A stretch of 64,000 nucleotides of DNA from SIG299 sp964544055 (GCA_964544055.1 CAZJAA010000008.1:19055-83054), one strand, 5' to 3'; positions 42,527-51,180 are shown, numbered from the stretch's first letter. The notes: a model not told the origin generated them from the letters alone. A program made the numbers and translations.

Positions 42527-42750
42527 TGAGATTTCCAAGTAGAGAGATTGTAGAACAGGTAAGAAAAGAATATCCGGCTGGAACGAGAGTGGAGCTGGTG
42601 CAAATGGATGATTTTCAAGCACCACCGATTGGAACGAAGGGAACAGTAAGGGGAGTCGATGACACGGCATCCATTATGGTTTCTTGGGACAATGGCAGCC
42701 GATTGAATGTGGTTTATGGTGAGGATTCCTGCAGAAAAATAGAGGAATAA
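42526..42750 (+). CDS. DUF4314 domain protein
   Basis: 74 residues. Start MRFPSREIVEQVRKEYPAGT, then RVELVQMDDFQAPPIGTKGT and VSWDNGSRLNVVYGEDSCR, the DUF4314 pattern of an SH3-like small barrel. Common on Firmicute phages and conjugative elements; function unknown. Its ATG overlaps the stop of the previous gene, so translation is probably coupled. Confidence 0.85.
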   Translation: MRFPSREIVEQVRKEYPAGTRVELVQMDDFQAPPIGTKGTVRGVDDTASIMVSWDNGSRLNVVYGEDSCRKIEE

Positions 42751-42760
42751 GCCACCATAA

Positions 42761-42836
42761 TGTACACAATTTGATGTGTGTATCTTTGTGTAGTAGTTGT
42801 ATTGATAATATCTGCATAGTACGGGAATATGTGTAC
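42761..42836 (+). promoter_or_regulatory. repeated promoter-like intergenic element, copy B
   Basis: TAGTTGT at 42794-42800 and ATAGTAC at 42816-42822 with 15 bases between, then GGGAATATGTGTAC. TGTACACAATTT at 42761-42772 is roughly inverted to AATATGTGTACA at the right end. It precedes the amidoligase gene by about 36 bases. Confidence 0.75.
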
Positions 42837-42871
42837 ACCGAAAGGGAAAACACATAAAACGGAGGCAGACA

Positions 42872-43819
42872 ATGAACGAAAAAACAGCAAGACAGATTGA
42901 AGAAATGAAGAAACAGACCATCGGGGTTGAGGTTGAGATGAACAACATCAAAAGGGAAAAGGCAGCAAAACTTGCAGCCGGATTTTTCGGAACCAACCGA
43001 TTTGAATACACAGATGGAAGAAACGGATACTGCACTTGGTCAGCATGGGACGAGCAGGGAAGAGAATGGAAATTCCAAAGAGACGTAAGTATTGCAGGAG
43101 CAGACAGCGAGAAATGCGAATTGGTAACGCCAATCCTTACCTACGCAGACATTGAAAAATTGCAGGAACTCATCCGAATTTTAAGAAAGGCTGGAGCAAA
43201 GAGCGATGCCACAAGAGGATGCGGAGTTCACATCCACATCGGAGCAAACGGACACACACCACAGAGCCTTAGAAACTTGGCAAACATTATGGCGAGCCAC
43301 GAAAGCCTTTTAGCAGATGCCTTAAAACTTGACCGAGGCAGAATGAACCGCTACTGCAGAACGGTTGATCCAAGATTTTTAGAAGAGGTCAACAGAAAAA
43401 AGCCTACCACAATGGCAGAGCTGGCAGACATTTGGTACACAAGCAATGGAGCAAGCTGTGGCAGAAATCAGCATTACAACGACAGTCGATACCATATGCT
43501 TAACCTACATGCAACATTCACAAAAGGAACGGTTGAGTTCAGACTTTTCCAATTTGACGCACCTGCATACGGAAAGCAGAATGGATTACACGCAGGACAG
43601 CTTAAAAGCTACATTCAGCTTTGCCTTGCACTTAGCCAATTGGCAAAGGAAGTAAGGTCAGCAAGCAGTAAACCTCAGCAGAATGAAAATCCAAAATACG
43701 CAATGAGAACTTGGCTCCTTAGACTTGGATTCATCGGAGACGAATTCAAAACAGCAAGAGACCTCTTCACAAAGAGACTTGAAGGGGATACAGCATTTAG
43801 AAGAGGACGAGTTGCTTGA
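42872..43819 (+). CDS. amidoligase family enzyme
   Basis: 315 residues. The region TIGVEVEMNNIKREKAAKLA (Glu-x-Glu), RDVSIAGADSEKCELVTP, the GCGVHIHIGANGHTPQSL segment and VEFRLFQFD match the amidoligase enzyme family, glutamine-synthetase-fold ATP-dependent ligases that form amide or peptide bonds. In phages these are known to pair with AIG2-like gamma-glutamylcyclotransferases, as here (43904). The C-terminal 42 residues (YAMRTWLLRLGFIGDEFKTA) are a module shared with the protein at 41849. Substrate unknown; protein or peptide modification in phage infection is the likely role. Confidence 0.88.
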   Translation: MNEKTARQIEEMKKQTIGVEVEMNNIKREKAAKLAAGFFGTNRFEYTDGRNGYCTWSAWDEQGREWKFQRDVSIAGADSEKCELVTPILTYADIEKLQELIRILRKAGAKSDATRGCGVHIHIGANGHTPQSLRNLANIMASHESLLADALKLDRGRMNRYCRTVDPRFLEEVNRKKPTTMAELADIWYTSNGASCGRNQHYNDSRYHMLNLHATFTKGTVEFRLFQFDAPAYGKQNGLHAGQLKSYIQLCLALSQLAKEVRSASSKPQQNENPKYAMRTWLLRLGFIGDEFKTARDLFTKRLEGDTAFRRGRVA

Positions 43820-43844
43820 AGGACTCTGCTTTGAGGCCAGCCTT

Positions 43845-43860
43845 GACCGCTGCGGCGGTC
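43845..43860. repeat. short G+C hairpin after the amidoligase gene
   Basis: GACCGC, loop TGCG, GCGGTC in the gap before the cyclotransferase gene. No T tract follows, so it may be a processing or stability element and not a terminator. Confidence 0.4.
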
Positions 43861-43903
43861 TTAAGGTGGTAGAAGGGTAGGCCTTCGGAAAGGATGGATT
43901 TTT

Positions 43904-44368
43904 ATGAAACGATATTATTTAGCTTACGGCAGCAATTTGAATGTTAGGCAGATGAAATTCCGATGCCCTACGGCAAGGGTGGTTGGCACAGCGGTGATTG
44001 AAGATTACGAACTTCTCTTTAAGGGGAGCAAGTCAGGGTCTTACCTTACTATTGAGCCAAAGAAAGGTTCACAAGTTCCTGTGGCGGTTTGGTCGGTGGA
44101 AGAAGAGGATGAGGCTGCACTTGACCGATACGAAGGATTCCCAACCTTTTATTACAAAAAGGAAATGCAGATTGTGGTAACAGGCATTAAAAGTAAAAAA
44201 GAACGATTGAGAGACGCTTTTGTTTACATCATGCACGAGGACAGACCATTTGGGATTCCAACATGGAATTATGTGCAGACCTGCATCACAGGATATAACA
44301 CCTTTAAATTCGACCAAAGCCTTCTGATGAATGCAATCAGAAAAAGCAGAAAGGAGCTTGGAATATAA
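43904..44368 (+). CDS. gamma-glutamylcyclotransferase (AIG2-like)
   Basis: 154 residues. The start YYLAYGSNLNVRQMKFRCP is the classic GGCT substrate loop (YGSN), and the catalytic Glu is expected in LDRYEGFPTFY. The enzyme class releases 5-oxoproline from gamma-glutamyl compounds. Next to the amidoligase it may reverse or trim a gamma-glutamyl-type bond. The start follows AAGGATGG. The zinc-ribbon gene overlaps its stop by one base. Confidence 0.9.
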   Translation: MKRYYLAYGSNLNVRQMKFRCPTARVVGTAVIEDYELLFKGSKSGSYLTIEPKKGSQVPVAVWSVEEEDEAALDRYEGFPTFYYKKEMQIVVTGIKSKKERLRDAFVYIMHEDRPFGIPTWNYVQTCITGYNTFKFDQSLLMNAIRKSRKELGI

Positions 44369-44577
44369 TGAAAACAAACAACATTGCAAGAATTCAAATT
44401 TGCCCCTTCTGTGGCAATTCATACCGAGGAGTGCCTGCTACTTCAAGGAAGGATGGTAAAACGCCGATTTGCCCCGACTGTGGAACGAGAGAGGCACTTG
44501 AAAGCATAGGGGTTTCCAAAGAAGAACAGGATTCCATAATTCAGACAATACATCAGTGCGAACAGCGCGGATTATAA
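44368..44577 (+). CDS. small zinc-ribbon protein
   Basis: 69 residues with CPFCGNSY (residues 12-19) and CPDCGTRE (35-42), a zinc ribbon, followed by a helix (SKEEQDSIIQTIHQCEQRG). Translation is coupled to the cyclotransferase gene. Such ribbons are frequent in phage accessory clusters; partner unknown. Confidence 0.8.
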   Translation: MKTNNIARIQICPFCGNSYRGVPATSRKDGKTPICPDCGTREALESIGVSKEEQDSIIQTIHQCEQRGL

Positions 44578-44578
44578 T

Positions 44579-44652
44579 ATACACAATTATGTGGCAACAA
44601 CTCTGGTGGATAGTCGTATTCCAATATGTGTGATAGTACGGTAATGTACACA
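44579..44652 (+). promoter_or_regulatory. repeated promoter-like intergenic element, copy C
   Basis: TAGTCGT at 44611-44617, 15 bases, ATAGTAC at 44633-44639, then GGTAATGTACACA. TATACACAATTATG stands at its left edge. It precedes the 56-residue gene by 27 bases. Confidence 0.75.
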
Positions 44653-44678
44653 TAACGAAAACGAAGGAGGCAAACGCC

Positions 44679-44849
44679 ATGACAAACGAGATTATTTTTT
44701 CCTACAACAAAACAAGATGCCACGCATTAAAGGTTGCAGCACTTCTTGGGGGAGAGAGATACATTGGAGAGATGGATGGTTGGAAGATTTACCAAATCGA
44801 CCCTCATGCCTTATTTGACCAGTTTGGATTTGTAGCCATCAAAGAATAA
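44679..44849 (+). CDS. 56-residue phage protein, unknown
   Basis: Starts at ATG 44679 behind GAAGGAGG and reads MTNEIIFSYNKTRCHALKVA, ending QFGFVAIKE. It has its own copy of the repeated promoter-like element and is followed by a terminator, so it is probably a genuine single-gene unit in spite of its size. Function unknown. Confidence 0.65.
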   Translation: MTNEIIFSYNKTRCHALKVAALLGGERYIGEMDGWKIYQIDPHALFDQFGFVAIKE

Positions 44850-44864
44850 AAGTAAATTTTGCAG

Positions 44865-44888
44865 AAGACTCCGAAAGGGGTCTTTTTT
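44865..44888 (+). terminator. rho-independent terminator
   Basis: AGACTCC, loop GAAA, GGGGTCT, then six T residues. It separates the accessory cassette from the morphogenesis operon. Confidence 0.88.
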
Positions 44889-44913
44889 GCTGTCCATTTT
44901 TGGAGGTGGAGAA

Positions 44914-46515
44914 TTGAGAAAACTAAAAAAGTATGTTCCTACCAAGTTTAAAGCCAAGGACTCCATCTATGACAAGGAGGCGGCTGATTTTGTGGTTGCC
45001 TTTATTGAACAGCTTAAGCATACAAAGGGCGAGTTCTATAATCAGCCATTCGAACTTATAGATTGGCAGGAACAGATAATCAGAGATATTTTTGGAACAT
45101 TAAAACCCGACGGGTATCGACAATTTACGACAGCGTACATCGAAGTACCGAAGAAATGTGGCAAGTCGGAACTTGCGGCTGCCATCGCATTGTATATGCT
45201 TTGTGCCGATGGGGAGCAGAGAGCCGAAGTGTATGGTTGTGCTGCTGACAGAGACCAAGCCTCGCTTGTATTTGATGTGGCGTGTGACATGGTTCGTCTT
45301 AGTCCGGCTCTTATGAAAAGATGTGACTTAAGACCAAGTAGAAAGACTATCGGTTTCGGACCCACAAACAGTTCCTATAAGGCATTGTCAGCAGATGTTG
45401 CAGGTAAATCCGGTGTAAATGTAAGCTGCCTTGTGTTTGACGAATTGTGGGTTCAGAAAGACCGTAAGTTCTTTGACATGATGACAAAGGGTACATCGGA
45501 TGCAAGAAGAAATCCTCTGCACTTTATTATCACAACAGCGGGAAATGATACGAACAGCATCTGCTATGAGTTGCATCAGAAGGCTGTGGATATTTTAGAG
45601 GGCAGAAAGGTTGACCCTACATTTTACCCTGTCATTTATGGTGCAGACCAAGAGGATGACTGGACAGACCCGGAAGTTTGGAGAAAAGCAAATCCGAGTT
45701 TGGATATTACGATTGGCATTGATAAGGTGCAAGCCGCCTGTGATAGTGCAAAGCAGAATCCGGGAGAAGAGAATGCCTTTCGACAGCTTCGTTTGAATCA
45801 ATGGGTAAAACAGGCAGTCCGTTGGATGCCAATGGACAAATGGGATGCGTGTGCAGAGACCATACGAGAAGAAGATCTGGAAGGAAGAGTTTGTTATGGT
45901 GGCTTAGACTTATCAAGCACCACCGACCTTACATCCTTCGTGCTTGTGTTTCCGCCACTTGATGCGGATGACAAGTATATAGTTCTTCCGTATTTTTGGG
46001 TTCCAGAAGACACGCTTGACCTTCGAGTGCGAAGAGACCATGTCCCCTATGATATTTGGGAGAGGGATGGCTATTTGCAGACCACAGAAGGTAACGTGGT
46101 TCACTACGGCTTTATTGAGAAGTTCATCGAGCAGCTTGGGGAGAAATATAACATCCGTGAAATAGCATTTGACCGATGGGGAGCAGTACAGATGGTACAG
46201 AACTTAGAGGGTATGGGATTTACGGTTGTTCCTATGGGACAGGGATTTGCATCCATGTCTCCTCCAACAAAGGAACTTATGAAACTGACCTTGGAAAAGA
46301 AACTGGCTCATAATGGGCATCCGGTTCTCCGTTGGAACATGGATAACATTTATATCCGAAACGACCCGGCGGGAAACATTAAGGCCGATAAAGCAAAATC
46401 AACAGAAAAGATTGACGGTGCTATTGCAACAATCATGGCACTTGACAGGGCAATCCGATGTGGCAATGACACGAGTGAAAGTGTCTACGATACACGAGGG
46501 CTGCTTGTTTTTTAA
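44914..46515 (+). CDS. terL: phage terminase large subunit
   Basis: 533 residues from TTG 44914, which has GGAGGTGGAGAA directly upstream. The ATPase part has a Walker A-like EVPKKCGKSELAAA (near residue 80), Walker B VNVSCLVFDELWVQ and the C motif FIITTAGND. The RNase H-type nuclease part has YGGLDLSSTTDLTS and the later IREIAFDRWGAVQM. Together they drive DNA into the capsid and cut it. It matches the Terminase_1 class that goes with HK97-type heads. Confidence 0.96.
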   Translation: MRKLKKYVPTKFKAKDSIYDKEAADFVVAFIEQLKHTKGEFYNQPFELIDWQEQIIRDIFGTLKPDGYRQFTTAYIEVPKKCGKSELAAAIALYMLCADGEQRAEVYGCAADRDQASLVFDVACDMVRLSPALMKRCDLRPSRKTIGFGPTNSSYKALSADVAGKSGVNVSCLVFDELWVQKDRKFFDMMTKGTSDARRNPLHFIITTAGNDTNSICYELHQKAVDILEGRKVDPTFYPVIYGADQEDDWTDPEVWRKANPSLDITIGIDKVQAACDSAKQNPGEENAFRQLRLNQWVKQAVRWMPMDKWDACAETIREEDLEGRVCYGGLDLSSTTDLTSFVLVFPPLDADDKYIVLPYFWVPEDTLDLRVRRDHVPYDIWERDGYLQTTEGNVVHYGFIEKFIEQLGEKYNIREIAFDRWGAVQMVQNLEGMGFTVVPMGQGFASMSPPTKELMKLTLEKKLAHNGHPVLRWNMDNIYIRNDPAGNIKADKAKSTEKIDGAIATIMALDRAIRCGNDTSESVYDTRGLLVF

Positions 46516-46533
46516 GAAAGTGAGGATTAGAAA

Positions 46534-47895
46534 ATGGGTATTTTGTCAGGAATATTCAAGTCGAGGGATAAACCTACAAACAGAACAGCAGGAAGTGCAT
46601 ATGGATTTTTCTTGGGAAGTTCAACAAGCGGTAAAAAGGTAAATGAACGAAGTGCGATGCAGATGACAGCAGTCTATTCGTGCGTGAGGATTTTATCAGA
46701 AGCGGTAGCAAGCCTGCCACTTCATTTTTATGAGTACAGGGGAGACGGCAGCAAGGCAAAAGCTACCGACCATCCGCTGTATTTTTTATTGCATGATGAA
46801 CCAAATCCGGAGATGTCATCCTATACCTTTCGTGAAGTGCTTATGACCCACCTTTTGCTGTGGGGCAATGCTTATGCACAGATTATCAGAAATGGTAAGG
46901 GAGAGGTTGTTGCTCTGTATCCGCTTATGCCTGATCGCATGACCGTGGACAGAGATGATAAGGGAAAAATCTACTACCAGTATTACATGACGGTAGATGA
47001 TGCACCAACCAATCAAGGAAAATGGGTAACCCTTGCAGCAACAGACGTACTTCATATTCCGGGATTAGGCTTTGACGGACTTGTAGGATACAGTCCGATT
47101 GCTATGGCTAAAAATGCCATCGGCATGGCAATTGCCTGTGAGGAGTATGGAGCCAAGTTCTTTGCTAACGGAGCTGCACCAAGTGGTGTACTTGAGCATC
47201 CCGGCACTATTAAAGACCCGTCTAGGGTAAGGGAGAGTTGGACACAGACCTTTGGTGGAAGTTCCAACGCAAATAAAGTAGCTGTTTTGGAAGAGGGAAT
47301 GAAGTACACACCGATTTCCATTAGTCCTGAACAGGCACAATTCCTCGAAACGAGGAAGTTCCAAATCAATGAAATTGCTCGAATTTTCAGAGTCCCACCA
47401 CACATGGTAGGAGACCTTGAGAAGTCGAGCTTTTCTAATATAGAGCAACAGTCATTGGAGTTCGTAAAATACACGCTTGACCCTTGGATTTCAAGGTGGG
47501 AGCAGGCTATGGTGCGTTCCTTGCTGACGGCTCAAGAAAAAAAGAAGTATTTTATCAAATTTAACATGGACGGGCTTTTAAGAGGTGACTACCAGAGCCG
47601 TATGAATGGTTATGCCATTGGCAGACAGAACGGTTGGATGAGTGCAAACGATATCCGTGAGTTAGAAAACCTCGACAAAATTCCTGCTGAACTTGGTGGA
47701 GATTTGTATCTCATCAATGGAAACATGACCAAGTTACAGGATGCAGGTCTTTTTGCAAAAGGCTCGGAAGGTGGAGAGGAGGAAAACCATGAAGAAGTTC
47801 TGGAATTGGAAGAATCAGGCTCAGACGGAGAACAGTCCGGCGGAGAGAACGCTGTTTCTGAACGGAACAATCGCAGAGGAAAGCTGGTTCGATGA
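46534..47895 (+). CDS. HK97-family portal protein
   Basis: 453 residues. The N-terminus (GFFLGSSTSGKKVNERSAMQ) and core (GNAYAQIIRNGKGEVVALYP, LHIPGLGFDGLVGYSPI, and EIARIFRVPPHMVGDLEKSS) match HK97 portal proteins, which form the dodecameric DNA channel. The acidic C-terminus overlaps the protease gene by 107 bases, which is long for this junction; both frames look well coded. Confidence 0.95.
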   Translation: MGILSGIFKSRDKPTNRTAGSAYGFFLGSSTSGKKVNERSAMQMTAVYSCVRILSEAVASLPLHFYEYRGDGSKAKATDHPLYFLLHDEPNPEMSSYTFREVLMTHLLLWGNAYAQIIRNGKGEVVALYPLMPDRMTVDRDDKGKIYYQYYMTVDDAPTNQGKWVTLAATDVLHIPGLGFDGLVGYSPIAMAKNAIGMAIACEEYGAKFFANGAAPSGVLEHPGTIKDPSRVRESWTQTFGGSSNANKVAVLEEGMKYTPISISPEQAQFLETRKFQINEIARIFRVPPHMVGDLEKSSFSNIEQQSLEFVKYTLDPWISRWEQAMVRSLLTAQEKKKYFIKFNMDGLLRGDYQSRMNGYAIGRQNGWMSANDIRELENLDKIPAELGGDLYLINGNMTKLQDAGLFAKGSEGGEEENHEEVLELEESGSDGEQSGGENAVSERNNRRGKLVR

Positions 47896-48562
47896 CGATG
47901 TTACGCCACAGCTTTTCAAAGATGAACTCAATGCAGGGGAAGGCGATATCACGGTGTGGATTAACAGTCCCGGTGGTGATTGTGTAGCTGCGGCACAAAT
48001 CTACAATATGCTTTCCAATTACAAAGGCAAGGTCACAGTCAAGATTGATGGTATTGCAGCAAGTGCGGCATCGGTGATTGCTATGGCAGGAAAAGAAGTG
48101 CTTATGTCACCTGTTTCCATGCTTATGATTCATAACCCTATGACCATCGCAATGGGTGACCATGCAGAAATGCAGAAAGCCATTGATATGCTTGCCGAAG
48201 TCAAAGAGTCCATTATCAACGCTTACGTGTTAAAGACAGGTCTTTCAAGAGCCAAGCTGTCACACCTTATGGATTCTGAAACATGGATGAATGCCAATAA
48301 GGCGGTAGAACTTGGATTCGCTGACGGAACGCTTACCCGTGATAACAGTGGGGCAGAAAACAGCAACATGGAAGATGCTGTGGAAGCAGTGATGTTTTCA
48401 AGCAGAGCCGTGAATAACGCTTTGCAGAATAAGATTTCTGCCAAGTATGGCAAGCAGAAACAGACTGTGGTGCAACAGTCAGAAATCCCTGCACCGGAAA
48501 CCAATGAACGAAATGTGGATGCTCTTTTGGAGCGTTTAGACATTATCAAAAATCATATTTAG
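47789..48562 (+). CDS. ClpP-like head maturation protease
   Basis: 257 residues from ATG 47789 (GAGGAGGAAAACC upstream). The ClpP fold is clear: INSPGGDCVAAAQIYNML, the serine nucleophile in GIAASAASVIAMAG, and the histidine in MLMIHNPM. It cleaves the capsid scaffold during head maturation. The charged C-terminal tail may be a scaffold-like part, since no separate scaffold gene is present. Overlaps the portal end by 107 bases. Confidence 0.94.
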   Translation: MKKFWNWKNQAQTENSPAERTLFLNGTIAEESWFDDDVTPQLFKDELNAGEGDITVWINSPGGDCVAAAQIYNMLSNYKGKVTVKIDGIAASAASVIAMAGKEVLMSPVSMLMIHNPMTIAMGDHAEMQKAIDMLAEVKESIINAYVLKTGLSRAKLSHLMDSETWMNANKAVELGFADGTLTRDNSGAENSNMEDAVEAVMFSSRAVNNALQNKISAKYGKQKQTVVQQSEIPAPETNERNVDALLERLDIIKNHI

Positions 48563-48574
48563 GAGGATTTAATC

Positions 48575-49753
48575 ATGACTATTCAGGAGTTAAGAGAAAA
48601 ACGCAATACTGCGTGGAATGCTGCAAAGGCATTTTTAGAATCACATCGTACCGATAAAGGTACCCTTAATGCAGAAGACGATGCTACATACAATCGTATG
48701 GAAGAGGAAATCAATGCATTAAGCAATGAAATCAGACGTTTGGAACGTCAGGAACAGATGGAGGCAGAACTTAATAAGCCAGTAAACACACCTCTTACAA
48801 CTAAGCCGGGAATGGCAAAGATGGGTGCAGAAGAGAAAAAGACTGGCAAGGCATCCAATGAGTATAAGGACGCTATGCTTGATGCATTACGTTCTAACTT
48901 TAAGCGTGTAAACAATGTGTTACAGGAAGGTGTCGATGCAGACGGTGGCTACTTAGTACCGGAAGAATACGACAGCAGAATGATTGATGTACTTACAGAA
49001 GAAAACATCATGCGAAGACTCGGACACACCATTACAACAAGTGGTGAGCATAAAATCAATATTGCAGCAACTAAACCGGCGGCATCCTGGATTGAAGAGG
49101 GTGGCGCTTTAACTTTTGGTGATGCAACATTCTCTCAGATTCTTTTGGATGCACACAAACTTCATGTTGCTATTAAGGTAACAGAAGAGTTGTTATATGA
49201 CAGCGCATTCAACCTTGAGAAATACATCATTGAACAGTTTGGTAAGGCACTTGCTAATGCAGAAGAGGATGCTTTCCTTAATGGTGATGGTGTAGGCAGA
49301 CCACTCGGTTTGTTTGCAGAAAATGGTGGTGGTACTGTAGCTGAAACACTTACAGCAGCAATCAAGGCAGATGACATCATCAATCTTGTGTATGCCCTTA
49401 AGCGTCCATATAGAAAGAATGCATCTTTCATTATCAACGACAAGAACCTTGCTGTTCTTAGAAAGTTGAAGGACAACAACGGTGCTTATATCTGGCAGCC
49501 TTCTTATCAGGCGGGAGAGCCTGATAGATTGTTGGGTTATGCGGTACACACATCTGCATATGCACCGGAAGATTCGATTGCATTCGGTGACTACAGCTAT
49601 TACAACATCGGTGATAGAGGTTCCCGTTCATTTGCAGAACTTCGTGAACTCTTTGCAGGTAACGGTATGATTGGTTATGTTGCAAAAGAGCGTGTGGATG
49701 GAAAGTTAATCCTTCCTGAAGCTGTGCAGATTTTGAAACTTAAGTCTGAATAA
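48575..49753 (+). CDS. HK97-type major capsid protein
   Basis: 392 residues. The N-terminal 100 residues form a charged coiled-coil delta domain (RRLERQEQMEAELNKPVNTP) expected to be removed by the protease. The mature shell domain starts near GVDADGGYLVPEEYDSRMID and has LNGDGVGRPLGLF and KERVDGKLILPEAVQIL. AGGAGG is positioned nine bases before the ATG. Confidence 0.96.
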   Translation: MTIQELREKRNTAWNAAKAFLESHRTDKGTLNAEDDATYNRMEEEINALSNEIRRLERQEQMEAELNKPVNTPLTTKPGMAKMGAEEKKTGKASNEYKDAMLDALRSNFKRVNNVLQEGVDADGGYLVPEEYDSRMIDVLTEENIMRRLGHTITTSGEHKINIAATKPAASWIEEGGALTFGDATFSQILLDAHKLHVAIKVTEELLYDSAFNLEKYIIEQFGKALANAEEDAFLNGDGVGRPLGLFAENGGGTVAETLTAAIKADDIINLVYALKRPYRKNASFIINDKNLAVLRKLKDNNGAYIWQPSYQAGEPDRLLGYAVHTSAYAPEDSIAFGDYSYYNIGDRGSRSFAELRELFAGNGMIGYVAKERVDGKLILPEAVQILKLKSE

Positions 49754-49770
49754 GACAGGGGGTGCAGATA

Positions 49771-50082
49771 GTGAGTGAATTGCTTGAAAAGGTTAAAACC
49801 AATCTGATACTGGAGCATTCCGCAGATGATACTCTTTTGGAGCAGTTCCTGACTGCTGCAACAGCCTATGCTGAAAGCTACCAACATTTAGACGAAGGGT
49901 TTTACTCTAAAAACACAATGCCTGCTACAACAGAGCAGGCAGTCATAATGCTTGCGAGCCATTTCTATGAAAGTAGGGATGGTTCGACAGGTGGCTTTTT
50001 TGCCGACAATGTTCAGGCAGGACAGCAGGTATGGAACACAGTCAACCTTCTTCTTAGGTTAGACCGGGAATGGAAGGTGTAG
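49771..50082 (+). CDS. head-tail connector protein (gp6-like)
   Basis: 103 residues from GTG 49771, preferred because GGGGGTG is in range; GTG 49762 would add three residues. Pattern LLEKVKTNLILEHSADDTLL, then AVIMLASHFYESRDG and the tail QVWNTVNLLLRLDREWKV is typical of the DNA-packaging/connector family adjoining the capsid gene. Confidence 0.88.
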   Translation: MSELLEKVKTNLILEHSADDTLLEQFLTAATAYAESYQHLDEGFYSKNTMPATTEQAVIMLASHFYESRDGSTGGFFADNVQAGQQVWNTVNLLLRLDREWKV

Positions 50083-50083
50083 T

Positions 50084-50416
50084 ATGAGTTTTGGAAAGAT
50101 GACAGCCTTTATCGACATTGTGGAGAAACAACTCACAACGGACGATGAAGGCTTTTCTATTGAAAAAGATGTGGTTATCGCATCTGTCCGGGCATACAGA
50201 GAGGGAAGGCATGGAAGTGAGAAATGGGCAAATGTGGCGGTGTTTTCTACTGCTACAGAGTTGTTCCGTTTCCGTGTGATTCCTAATGTAACTGTAACAA
50301 CGGATATGAAGATTATCTGCGGTGATCAGGAATTTGAGATTACATCCATTGAGAATGTAAAAGGCAGAGGGATGTATTTGGAGGCACTTGTGCAGGAGGT
50401 GACGAGTAGTGGCTAA
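50084..50416 (+). CDS. head closure protein
   Basis: 110 residues (MSFGKMTAFIDIVEKQLTTD). The beta-rich sequence EKWANVAVFSTATELFRFRV and the end KGRGMYLEALVQEVTSSG fit the SPP1 gp16/HK97 head-closure group. It starts one base after the previous stop and overlaps the next start by 8 bases. Confidence 0.82.
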   Translation: MSFGKMTAFIDIVEKQLTTDDEGFSIEKDVVIASVRAYREGRHGSEKWANVAVFSTATELFRFRVIPNVTVTTDMKIICGDQEFEITSIENVKGRGMYLEALVQEVTSSG

Positions 50417-50840
50417 AGTATCTTGGAAGATGCCGGATGACTTTCTGATGAAGGTATCAAGGCTTGGAGAAAAAACGGATGTCATTTTACCGAAGGTGCT
50501 TGAAGCAGGGGCAGAGGTTGTGGAGGCAAAGGTACGTTCCAATTTACAGTCTGTGGTTGGTAAAGACACGAAGTATAAGTCACGAAGTACAGGTCAGCTT
50601 TTAGATGCCCTTGGAACTTCGCAACCCCTACAGGATAAGAACGGAGATTTTAACATTAAAGTTGGATTTTCTGAACCACGTCCGGATGGGGAGAGCAATG
50701 CGATGTTGGCTTCTGTTCTTGAGTATGGGAAGAGTGGTCAGCCTGCAAAACCTTTTATGAAACCTGCTAAAAGTGCGAGTAAATCAGCCGCCATTAGTGC
50801 GATGAAAGAAAAACTGGAAGAGGAGATTAAAAGGGTATGA
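50409..50840 (+). CDS. HK97 gp10-like tail-completion protein
   Basis: 143 residues from GTG 50409. GAEVVEAKVRSNLQSVVG and the C-terminal PAKPFMKPAKSASKSAAISA with a helical tail are typical of the HK97 gp10/Minor_tail_Z-like family, which joins tail to head. Overlaps the next gene by 4 bases. Confidence 0.88.
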   Translation: MAKVSWKMPDDFLMKVSRLGEKTDVILPKVLEAGAEVVEAKVRSNLQSVVGKDTKYKSRSTGQLLDALGTSQPLQDKNGDFNIKVGFSEPRPDGESNAMLASVLEYGKSGQPAKPFMKPAKSASKSAAISAMKEKLEEEIKRV

Positions 50841-51178
50841 GTTTTCTATCAGAGATTAAAGGTGTGGTTACATCCTGTGGTCTGCCTGTGGAAACGGGTG
50901 TGTTCAAAGGAAAAGCACCAAATGAATATGTGGTGGTAACACCTATGGGTGATTCCTTGGAAGTTCATGCGGATAACCGTCCGGGTTATGAGATTGAAGA
51001 GGCAAGGCTGTCCCTGTTTGTGAAAGGGAATTACACCACACAGAAAAAGAAACTTATGAAAGAACTACTTGATAGGGATTTCACGATAACGGATGGAAGA
51101 TACATCGGTCACGAGAACGATACGGACTTCCATCACTATGCCATTGATGTGGCAAAACATTATGAAATGGAGGAATAA
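50837..51178 (+). CDS. phage tail terminator-like minor protein
   Basis: 113 residues. VETGVFKGKAPNEYVVVTPM and LSLFVKGNYTTQKKKLMKEL fit the small protein that lies between gp10-like and major tail genes in this phage type. Assigned mainly by position and the mixed alpha/beta pattern. Confidence 0.72.
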   Translation: MSFLSEIKGVVTSCGLPVETGVFKGKAPNEYVVVTPMGDSLEVHADNRPGYEIEEARLSLFVKGNYTTQKKKLMKELLDRDFTITDGRYIGHENDTDFHHYAIDVAKHYEMEE

Positions 51179-51180
51179 TT

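Noticed and set aside
41794..43035. 413-codon open frame on the minus strand
   Set aside because: It lies antisense to three well-supported plus-strand genes, has no recognisable motif and spans two intergenic promoter-like elements; it is a shadow frame.
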